DNA of 64,000 bases from Apostichopus japonicus (lineage: Eukaryota > Echinodermata > Holothuroidea > Aspidochirotida > Stichopodidae), in assembly GCF_037975245.1 (NCBI RefSeq), contig NC_092582.1, positions 1,262,001 to 1,326,000 on the forward strand, in the 5' to 3' direction. The notes under the pieces were generated by a model. The model had not been told where the DNA came from. It did not search any database and was given only the letters and a program-made list of their open reading frames with translations. Position 1 is the first letter of the stretch, and each line of letters begins with the position of its first letter. The translations under genes and the position numbers were made by a program. Below are positions 27,901 through 39,900 of this stretch, piece after piece.

Positions 27901-30900
27901 CTAGGGGTGTAATCCCTGCCTACATGGTATCAGTTGGTATGAGCACAGGGCTTAGGATGTAATCCCTGCCTACATGGTATCAGTTGGTATGAGCACAGGG
28001 CTTGGGATGTAATCCCTGCCTACATGGTATCAGTTGGTATGAGCACAGTGCTTAGGATGTTATCCCTGCCTACATGGTATCAGTTGGTAAGAGCACAGGG
28101 CTTGGGATGTAATCCCTGCCTACATGGTATCAGTTGGTATGAGCACAGGGCTTAGGATGTAATCCCTGCCTACATGGTATCAGTTGGTATGAGCACAGTG
28201 CTTAGGATGTAATCCCTGCCTACATGGTATCAGTTGGCATGAGCACAGGGCTAGGATGTAATCCCTGCCTACATGGTATCAGTTGGTATGAGCACAGTGC
28301 TTAGGATGTAATCCCTGCCTACATGGTATCAGTTGGTATGAGCACAGGGCTTGGGATGTAATCCCTGCCTACATGGTATCAGTTGGCATGAACACAGGGC
28401 TTAGGATGTAATCCCTGCCTACATGGTATTAGTTGGTATGAGCACAGGGCTTGTGATGTAATCCCTGTCTACATGGTATCAGTTGGTATGAGCACAGGGC
28501 TTAGGATGTAATCCCTGCCTACATGGTATCAGTTGGCATGAACACAGGGCTTAGGATGTAATCCCTGCCTACATGGTATTAGTTCGTATGAGCACAGGGC
28601 TTGTTAACCTGAAGTCACTGGTTGGAATCACATTCTAACCAAAAATTTCTTTCTTTTGTTTTCATTATTTATAATTTCTCATTCAGTTTTCTATTGTTCA
28701 TTAATATTGGTCTTTGTAAGGATGCTTACAACATTCCAATTAGGTCAATCAGAACCTCAGCGACTTACTTTGAACTATTTGATGGGCAATATTTATGTTA
28801 TTCACATTAAGGATGTTACTCTAAATATACTTCCAAAAAAGATACACAAAATAAACAAGAGATTGTTAATACAAGATTAACTTAAAAAGTCAAACAAATC
28901 GTGAATCATAGTTGTGAGATAATAAGCTATTGTTCTTTTGTGAGAGGTTAACCCAGGTCTTTTTGGTATATTCATGTTACCTTTCTTACATTGCTTTGGT
29001 CGGGAGGACACTTCAAGAGATTTTAAATATCAAAGGACTCTCCAATTTAGATGATTGAACTTCCAGCCCAGCCAAACAATTTCTACCATTCAAATTTTAA
29101 TCAAGTGTCCATTTGCCTGCATGGTTTACCAGTCTGCTTTACCGTGGCAGGAAAAGTTAGATTAATTTCATTTCAAATGCTTGATCTTGCCAAATTTAGT
29201 CTTGTTGCAGGGACTTTGAGAATTTAAGGAACTGTTGAAAAGAAACTTAGGGTACTCTCTGTACTGTAGAGTAATGTTTGCTATTGACGCAGACACTGGA
29301 TAGACTGCTTATCAAGGCGGTAACGTTTGATGAAGTCTAACAGTGTCATACCCTGGAACTAATTACGATCTACATCTTTAGTAAATTATCTCATACACTC
29401 TATAAACTTGTATGATTGTCATATTTTGTCAGTTAATTGTTTAATCTATTAATTGTTTGATCTGTTGATTATCTGTTGTTTGTTTCATCAGCTGAACTAC
29501 ATCTTTGGTGTGAGCTTATATACCAAGAGCACCACAAATGCCCTAACCCTCACATGGAGACTGCACACAGACTGTAAAGTTCAAAGTGTTTACAGAACAT
29601 TACATGTCATATCTGACATTTTCATTTAATAAGAAATACTAATTTTATACAATTGTCCCATGAGATCAAGTCTAGATTACAGAGCTCTTCCTGTGAAAAC
29701 CATCCTACTGTAGTGGGTTCTGCTGGGTGCTGGCCAGGCTTATTAGAGGCACACTTTTCTCATATTAAAAATTAAAGAAGAAATTAAAATGGTAGTTTGT
29801 GCAAATATAGTTAACCCTATTAGCAGACCACTCAAATTAAAAGCAGCAGTGCAATATGTTCCTTAATGTTCCATTACTTGATGTATCCACAAAATCTTCA
29901 TTTATGATCTAAAATGGTTCTTTTACGTTGATATTGTTACAATTGTGTACATTGCTATTTGGTTTTATCAAAACCCAAAGAAAGATGCTTGCATCACATG
30001 CATGACAAAGAGAAAATGCCCCTTTTGAAAATTGCTTGCTTAAACCTTTGTGCATGCGATTAATAGTAATTAGAACAAATATGGCCACTGCTTTCATGTT
30101 TCTTACTTTAAATGTCCCTTCAAGACAAAACCTGGTCTAGTAGTTTGTAATCTATGGATTTCTTGAAAGTTCATGTCATGAAAGTTCAGTGGGGAACAAA
30201 TATTGTTAGCTTCTTGTGTTATGGTAAATCCCAACCATTGTGTAAAATCAGAACAGGAAATCTTATTTTCCAAGAAGTATTGGCAGCCTAAGGACCTGTA
30301 ATGGGTCAGAGACATTACATTGACCTTGTGGGTAGTCTAGGTCATAGGTCATTGGCTGTGTTGTTATTATTAATGTGTATATATGTTATGCATTACATGG
30401 ATATTATAGTACCATGTGGGATAATAAGGTAGTTGTAACAAGTAAACTGTACTGTGATGTTGTAATATGGGGTGAATCGGACAGGATGGGTTGGAATGAT
30501 GTCTGATATGTGCTAAAGTCAATTTTGGCAAAGAAACCATTTGCTTTAAAGCAGCCTAATTGAGTTAATTTTTAAACATAAATTCTGTCATGTTTCTCAA
30601 ACGACGGTCTCCAAACAATGGGCTGCATCTGAAAAATGGGTTGCGACAAATTTTTTCAGCGAGTTGTGGGATCTCAATGTTGGTAAATTATCCAGTTTTG
30701 GGGACTTGCAGATGGAAATACATTAATTATTGTCCAAGCTAGAGCCTTTCATGCATTCTAAAGCATCAGTCTGATTGGTGGGTTGTGGCCCAGTCCTCAT
30801 GTAGGATCTTGGGTCATGGGTCTAAAAGTTTGTGAAATGAGTTTGATTCCAGATCTAGTGAAATAACAATTGAAAGTTTTTCAAGTTTCAGTTTGTCTTT

Positions 30901-33900
30901 AATGTGTCTATCACTACTATAGGAATGTGCCTAGATGAAAAAATGTTGAAGATCACGTAGCTTAATCAAATAACCCCTCATTAATCATTCATCTGTTGAA
31001 CATTTCAAGCAGGATGTGCTAATTTGATCAATTTTATTCTGATTTTATAAAGTAGTCTGAATTTTTTACAAAACCTGGGAACCAAAACAAAGAAGGTATT
31101 TTTAAGTTTCATCCACATTTGTGAACAAACAGTAAGGTGAGGGATTAACTAAGATAGATAAGTGATTAGTAGATTAACTATTTAAAGGATTATCAGTAAT
31201 GGATTAAGCATTTCATATTCTCTCTTCCTGTATGGCTCATGAAATTTTATTAATAGACATCAAATACCTTTTTCAAGAGTTTACATCCAGGTCAGTATGT
31301 CCTACCAAGATGTTTTAGGGATAAGACTTTTTAAATGAACTTGCGATGACCTGCAGCGAAAGGAAGGACAAAACTAGAACAGGAATTAGTCACAGTGACT
31401 CGTGGATTATTACTGTGTGACCTGGCCCATGTTACATGGACATTGCTTTAAGCTGCTCCAGTACATCATTATAAGCCTACATGATATACAGTAATAACAT
31501 GTTATATCTACAGTATATAGGAAGGCATGAACTAGGAGCTGGTTACATAGGACTTCAGATTTGTTAATATTAGGACAGTGTTTAGTACAGGACAGTGTTT
31601 AGTATAGGACAATGTCTAGTATAGGACAGTGTTTAGTACAGGACAGTGTTAGTATAGGACAATGTCTAGTATAGGACAGTGTTTAGTACAGGACAGTGTT
31701 AGTATAGGACAATGTCTAGTATAGGACAGTGTTTAGTACAGGACAGTGTTAGTATAGGACAGTGTTTAGTATAGGACAGTGTTAGTATAGGACAGTGTTT
31801 AGTATAGGACAATGTCTAGTATCGGACAGTGTTTAGTACAGGACAGTGTTAGTATAGGACAATGTCTAGTATAGGACAGTGTTTAGTACAGGACAGTGTT
31901 AGTATAGGACAGTGTTTAGTATAGGACAGTGTTAGTATCTAGGACAGTGTTTAGTATAGGACAGTGTTAGTATAGGACAGTGTTTAGTATAGGACAGTGT
32001 TAGTATAGGACAGTGTTTAGTATAGGACAATGTCTAGTATAGGACAGTGTTTAGTACAGGACAGTGTTAGTATAGGACAGTGTTTAGTATAGGACACTGT
32101 TAGTACAGTGTTAGTATATGCACCAGGGTCAGGGTATTCATCCATGGTAAAGTTACTTTGTATGATACAGTACTGGCTGAACATATAGATACTAGTAGCA
32201 TAATATTGAGTTTGTCATGGTATGCTATTGTGATGCATGGTGTGTATACTGTGTGCCCTGAAGATCAGTTTGTTCCACAGTAGTTAATAGGCAATGTACA
32301 ATCTATAATGTACCTGTATGTAATAGCTTTAATCTGTTGGTTTTACTCAGTTTCTGTGATTCTTTGATTTCTGTGCCCTTGTCTGACTTTAAATGTTTGT
32401 AAGAACTGGTAAATTATTAAATCAAGTGACGAGGGGGACATAATAATACAGAGCCCTGGGGGATATAATTATGAACACACAGAATAGATATGAAATGTTT
32501 CAATCTAAGCTGTATAAACTATTCAATAGTGTAGAGATCAGTTTATCTGAGATTATATGTAAGGGCCTAAAATATTTGAAACCATACAATAATTATTTGT
32601 ACAATCTTGTAATAATATTAATAATAAATCATGGTTTAGCTGCTTGAATTTCACAGTGATATAGTATTTGTAGTTAGTTATACGTAGAAATTTTACATAC
32701 ATATTCATCGGGAGTCAAGGTTCTACAGTACTTAAATATGTTCATTTTGAATATAAATTTATAAAAGGTTGCCAAGAGCTGCTTCTGTGAATATTGATAT
32801 TTTAGGGTGCTTGCACTACAGTAGTTCAGGTTTGGCAACTTCCCAGCTGTTGTGTGCATTAATTCTTGAGAGTTGATGTTTAATATAATATCAGAGGAGG
32901 TAATACTGATTGAAATCAAAATATTGTTTGGTGGATACAATATACAATGGCTAACTTAATGTCAACTTGTTGACCTATAGGGATGGTTTAGTCATTATAG
33001 TGTTATGAAGATGTTCACGTTTTGGCAGAAAACATCAATGTACTGTATAAAACTTGAAATGAAGGTGGCATGTAACAACGCATGACAACTTCACCATGGT
33101 GTCTCTCTAATGAGTTCCTCTCAAGTATTCTTTTAACTCAATATTTGAGAGAACCTGCAGGACATTCAAGGGATAAATTTTGATATTGAATTCTATTAAA
33201 GTTCAACGGACACCTAGCCAATTTGCCCCATATTCAGAAGGTTTGTGGTGTGTGATAATCTCATTCAATATCTGTTGAAAGTTTTTGAAAAGCTCTTTTT
33301 GTTTCCAACATATACACATTTGAAGTTTTGACAAATCTGGGAAACTCATTAAATATGTGCAAACTATGTTGTACTCTTGTTTTAGCCCTTAATAAGTTAA
33401 TAACCCCTCATTACAAACCCACATATCATTTGAATAATGTGATGTTCCTCTTTCCAAAGAAGACCATAAAATATTTCCAAAAATCGCCCTAGGCCACAAA
33501 ACTATGTTCAGTATCTTTGATACGAAGGTTGTTAATTAAGCAAAGGAATAACATAACAGAAAATGGAAGGTTGTAAAGGCAAAGGAATAAAATAACAGAA
33601 AACCAAACAGTCACCAAGCAGTTATGTCTCAATTTATGATTCTAGTTTCGCCAAATAGTGACAGTATCAGATAAACTTCCTCCAGTGTAAAACTGACGTG
33701 AATAGATCATATATATAAAGTCTTTGCCCAGTTTGTTTATAATATCCTGGCGTCAGTTTTCTGGTGTACGTTTAGGCAGTTTGTCAAAAAAAGGATGTTG
33801 ATGTTGATGTAGCAGTCTGCAGAGGATAATTATTTGTGCTGTATAGTTTCTCTATTGTAGAATGATGTTGACAAGGTGGTAGCAGGCTGCAGAGGATAAT

Positions 33901-36900
33901 CATATGTGCTGTATAGTTTCTCTACTGTAGAATGATGTTGACAAGGTGGTAGCAGGCTGCAGAGGATAATCATATGTGCTGTATAGTTTCTCTACTGTAG
34001 AATGATGTTGACAAGGTGGTAGCAGGCTGCAGAGGATAATCATATGTGCTGTATAGTTTCTCTACTGTAGAATGATGTTGACAAGGTGGTAGCAGGCTGC
34101 AGAGGATAATCATATGTGCTGTATAGTTTCTCTACTGTAGAATGATGTTGACAAGGTGGTAGCAGGCTGCAGAGGATAATCATATGTGCTGTATAGTTTC
34201 TCTACTGTAGAATGATGTTGACAAGGTGGTAGCAGGCTGCAGAGGATAATCATATGTGCTGTATAGTTTCTCTACTGTAGAATGATGTTGACAAGGTGGT
34301 AGCAGGCTGCAGAGGATAATCATATGTGCTGTATAGTTTCTCTAATATTGTAGAATGATGTTGACAAGGTGGTAGCAGGCTGCAGAGGATAATCATATGT
34401 GCTGTATAGTTTCTCTAATATTGTAGAATGATGTTGACAAGGTGGTAGCAGGCTGCAGAGGATAATCATATGTGCTGTATAGTTTCTCTACTGTAGAATG
34501 ATGTTGACAAGGTGGTAGCAGGCTGCAGAGGATAATCATATGTGCTGTATAGTTTCTCTACTGTAGAATGATGTTGACAAGGTGGTAGCAGGCTGCAGAG
34601 GATAATCATATGTGCTGTATAGTTTCTCTACTGTAGAATGATGTTGACAAGGTGGTAGCAGGCTGCAGAGGATAATCATATGTGCTGTATAGTTTCTCTA
34701 CTGTAGAAAGATGTTGACAAGGTGGTAGCAGGCTGCAGAGGATAATCATATGTGCTGTATAGTTTCTCTAATATTGTAGAATGATGTTGACTGGGTGGTA
34801 GTGGGCTGCAGAATATAATTATGTTATACATGTATCAGCCATTGCATAATTGAACATTTTTTAGTAATTAGTTAATATCTATTTTATAAGAAAGCAAAGG
34901 TGCATATGTTACAAATAAGTTGTTAATACTGCCATCTTTATATATAGCAAATAAGATGTCAGCTAAATTAAACATGATTTCAGAAAATGTTTGTTTGTCC
35001 TTGTCAATCCTAATACCAAGACCACAAACGATGATAGCGGCTGTACATGACATGTTGGGTGACCTTTTGTTGCTATGCTGCTTCAGGCCTATTGGATGCG
35101 TTTTAAAAATAAACATGAATTGTTTCTCCCTGCCTGACTACAGTATAAAGTTGATGGTGATATCTAAATATACTGTTAGGCAGTAGTATACATATTGCTT
35201 GACCTTGTGGCCTAGCCTTTGTACTCATGTTTACATGATTGACTTTTATAGAATTGGAAGGCAGAACATGGAATTATGGAATAGAGGGGAAAATATTCAA
35301 AATAATCATTTTAAGAAGGTGACAAATGTAGGTGAATCTGATAATTAGCATATAATATCTATTATTGGTCAGATGAAATATTATTTGATGCTGACACCAT
35401 AGTAACAATTTATGATGTCATCATTTCTCCTTACTGAAATTCCAATGTCATATAGAAGTGGAGAACAATTCTTCATCTGATCCATCTTCTCAATTAACAT
35501 AGTCATGCTTTTGTTCCTTGAAATTTCGAAATTAAAATCTAAACACAGGATTTGTCCCAAACTGACCTAGACCAACATCAAGTATTGTTTACTTTTAAGC
35601 TTATTCATCTAGCAATAATACCTTGAACTGTTGAGCTTAACAAATGTTATCAATGCTCTACATTACCTTAGTCTCAAAGTTGATCAATTCCCACAGTTTA
35701 ATACAAAAAATATCAGAGCTTATTGTAGAAGTCTGGAGGCTGCATGTACCTCAAACTTCAGAGATCAGATATTCAAGGTGCTCATATGTTTTTACTTTGT
35801 GCCAATGGTGCAATGTTTGTGTACTAATCCCCCACCCCGAACCTGAATTGTAATGTTAGCATCCCTGGTGCAATGTTTGTGTGCTAATTCCTAACCCCGA
35901 ACCTGAATTTTACCGTTCGCGTCCCTGGTGCAATGTTTATGTGCTAAATCCCCCTCCTCGAACCTGAATTTTGCATTTCATCATCTTGTCCACCTTCCAT
36001 TAATGGATGTGGTGGTTGGGAAAGATTCTATGGGGGAGGAGTGTATTGGGAGGTGGTATATACCCCTCCATATGAGACATTTCTTGTATGATTAAGTTGA
36101 AAACAAGTGTTATATTTTGCAACCGTTGAAGTTAAGTTTGTTCAACGTTACTCCACTTTTTTTTTTAAGGAAAATTATCATTTTTTCTTACCAAAATTTG
36201 TTGTGAACCCTCCAAATATGTTTGGGTGATCGTTAAAAAGGGTGACATCCCCCACTTTGAAAACCAAGGTACTAAAATAACAGATCATATTTTCCAACTT
36301 GTACAAAAATGTTCTGCTACCAACATTTTAGTTTTAGTCTGAGATGGGATGGTCTAGACCACATCTGTCTAGTCCTCCATTTGTAGTGCACATAAATGTC
36401 ATAACTTTGTGGTACTCCAGGATTTATCATTTTCATTTCTTGGAAAGACTTCACTCGATCACTGAGCGGGTATTTTTCTGGGCTAGACAATAGGGAATGA
36501 CATCTTTTATTGTGTTTATACAACACCTGTTTAATACCTGGTCATTCAAAGGTTTATGGTGCCTGATTTTACCATTTAGGAATATTTGAAAAACATTAAA
36601 GACCTTAAAGTTGCATTTTAATGTAGCAGTTGCAGTGATCCCAGGGTATCTTGTTGAGCATTAAAGAAAGAAGTATCAATCGGCCGACAACATATCATGA
36701 AATTTGACTTTAATTTACCACAATCTCACTAGAATTATGAAAATCATACTTTACTTTAACATTGAAAGGTTTCAAAAGGATATTTGACTCAAATTGTATC
36801 GGACAAAACATTTTTAACGGTTAATAAAACTTGTAACTTTTTAACAAAATTTTGCAAGCAGCTAGTTGATTTTAAGTACAAACAGAACTCATTTTGGGAA

Positions 36901-39900
36901 AAGATTGAGGAGGGGCCTCCAATAATATGTGAATAGTACTGTACATTGTAAGGATGGCATATAGACATTGGAAGTCAATTATACTGGCTAAGTGCAGCTG
37001 TAAGTTACGAAGTGCATAAACTATAGATTTCATATGCAATACCAATAGTGTGTGTCTAAGGGTATGATAGTCCGACTACGACAGCCTGAGTATGACAGTC
37101 AGAATATTTGAGAGTCTGGAGTATGATAGTCCCAGTATGACAGTCCCAGTATGATAGTCCCAGTATGACAGTCACAGTATGACAGTCCCAGTATGATAGT
37201 CTCAGTATGATAGTCCGAGTAGAGAGTTCGAGAATGATAGTCCCAGTATGATAGTCCCAGTATGACAGTCCCAGTATGACAGTCCAGGTTTGACAGTCCC
37301 AGTATGATAGTCCCAGTATGATAGTCCGAGTAGAGAGTTCAAGTATGATAGTCCCAGTATGATAGTCCCAGTATGATAGTCCAGGTTTGACAGTCCCAGT
37401 ATGATAGTCCCAGTATGATAGTCCGAGTAGAGAGTTCAAGTATGATAGTCCCAGTATGATAGTCCCAGTATGACAGTCCCAGTATGACAGTCCCAGTATG
37501 ATAGTCCCAGTATGATAGTCCCAGTATGATAGTCCGAGAAGAAAGTTCAAGTATGATAGTCCCAGTATGATAGTCCCAGTATGACAGTCCCAGTATGATA
37601 GTCCCAGTATGACAGTCCAGGTTTGACAGTCCCAATATGATAGTCCCAGTATGATAGTCCCAGTATGATAGTCCGAGAAGAGAGTTCAAGTATGACAGTC
37701 CCAGTATGATAGTCCCAGTATGATAGTCCCAGTATGATAGTCCGAGTAGAGAGTTCAAGTATGATAGTCCCAGTATGATAGTCCCAGTATGATAGTCCGA
37801 GTAGAGAGTTCAAGTATGATAGTCCCAGTATGATAGTCCCAGTATGATAGTCCGAGTAGAGAGTTCAAGTATGATAGTCCCAGTATGACAGTCCCAGTAT
37901 GACAGTCCCAGTATGATAGTCCCAGTATGATAGTCCCAGTATGATAGTCGGAGTAGAGAGTCCGAGTATGAGAGTCCGAGTATGATAGACTGAGTATGAT
38001 AGTCCGAATATGCCGATCCGAGTATGATAGTTCAAATATTAGAGTGCGAGTATGAGAGGTCAAATTGTACACTTGATTATGTATTGTAGTTTTTATAGGA
38101 ATATCAGCAAAGCAGCCAATCAATAGGGTAACAAAATAGGCGGACCAAAAAAAAGGCAAATGTTCTCCATAAAGTTCATAGTTTAAAGTATTTAAATTTG
38201 TATGAAAGTGTTTGTATCTATGACACATACATTTGAATATAATGAGTTCATTTTTAGGATAAACATGAACAGATGGAAGGAAAGTTGTAGTTTGTTTAAC
38301 TTATGTACATTGATCTTTATTACTAGGAAGTTTATAATACCAGATAATGATCAGTAGTCCTTGATCTTCTGCCAAACCAGATATCAGACCATCACCTGTT
38401 GTTCGTGACCAGGGCTCAATTGCCCAATTTAGTGATGATAACAAGGAAAACAGAATATTAACCAAGGTCAAACTGCTCTGCAAAGATCACAGATAGATGT
38501 CTGTAATATATATGCGGTAATTGTTGCCAGGGCTAGATGCTCTGTCAATCTTCAATTTGAAGTAACAACATGTATGTAACACATCACCAGTTAGCACAAG
38601 TTTACTAAATGTAGCGAGCCTTGTGATCTCAAACAAATGTTTTATAGGCTTTGTACTTGCCATCTAAGGATCGCTGGTTCTAGTCTTCTCCAATAACTTA
38701 TGTCCGTAGGTAGGAACTAAATCTTTATTCCCTCTCTTCACCCAGGTGTATAAATGGGGACCTCCCACCCCCACCTCCCCCCACCCTTCCTGAGTATTCA
38801 TAGGTCTTCAATGTAAGAAGTTCTGAGTGAGAAATTGCATTAGTATACCTTTATGGCAATATTCACACTGAACTCATAGCTGTACAGGCTGTACCGTTGA
38901 AGTGCATACAGTAGATGTATTCTGGCAAGAACTGTTTGTTGGAGACTGGACCCTACGCACCTCTGATTGTTTATAAAGGACAGTGTCTTGGTGTAAATGA
39001 AAGAAGCACCTGTGTGTAAGGACACCAATTAAAATTCATCTATATTAGGAGGATAAATTTAAAACAGTTAGCATAACTTCTGAAGCTTATTAATTGCATT
39101 TGACTACTAAATTATCCAAACAGAAATATGGAAAAATGTAACAGAAATGTGTTTTCTTTGTAGTCCCTCAGCATATGTTATGTTTTATATTGTTTCAATC
39201 ACAAAGGCATTATATCATTATATCAGGCTTTGAGATCTAATAATATATGACCATTGTCAGTTGTCCTATGATTCATATGGAACCATATGATACAATTTGT
39301 TTTCCTCTACTTGATCGGTGTTGACTTCTACCTCACTGTGCAAACTATTGCAGCTGTTAACCCCCTGGATAGTAAACAGCTAATTCAGAGATAATCAGTT
39401 TAATGATCATTTCTCATCGATCTGGTTATCGCATGATCCCGATGAAGTGTTTGTCTTGACTGATATTATATAGTTAAGAAGCTCAATTCACTTATCAGTG
39501 ACTCAGGCTCTCGAAAACTCTCTGTTTATACTTCTGCAATATTTCATGACAGGGGGTGTCATGGAGGATAATATCTGTTTGACTTTTATGTAACAATGAC
39601 AAAGGCAGGTTGTGATGAGGTTAAGAAAGGTCAGGAACCCTGGGAGCAATAATGTACACAGCATTCATGAGAGATCATATGGAAAATGGTTTCACATTGT
39701 TTTTAAGCTCAGGAAGTACCCTGTATGCAGCACCTATCAGTCAACTATATACATTGTGCACTATAACCTGCTCTCTGATAGAATGCGTTGTGACACTTCC
39801 ATTTGCGAAAAGATGGGACAAACCGGTGTGATAAATGGTTAAAATACAACCTTGAATGAAATTTCTATGAAGAGTTACCATTCCATTATTCATTTAATTC

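Noticed and set aside
26803-28607. CRISPR-like look of regularly spaced repeats
   Set aside because: The host is an animal, the units are head-to-tail with no variable spacers, and no cas-like genes occur. The same holds for the 60-, 70-, 85- and 130-bp arrays.
37056-38228. Several overlapping minus-strand frames rich in LSYWDYHTGTI
   Set aside because: Products of the 14-bp array, where three units make 42 bp so every frame reads the same peptide repeat.
38605-38695. Possible third tRNA-like sequence (ggatcgctggttctagtctt)
   Set aside because: Only a B-box-like half is visible; no convincing A-box at the right distance.
39612-39842. 76-codon open frame in the EVI5 intron
   Set aside because: No recognised motif, no coding-like composition, and no neighbouring exons.
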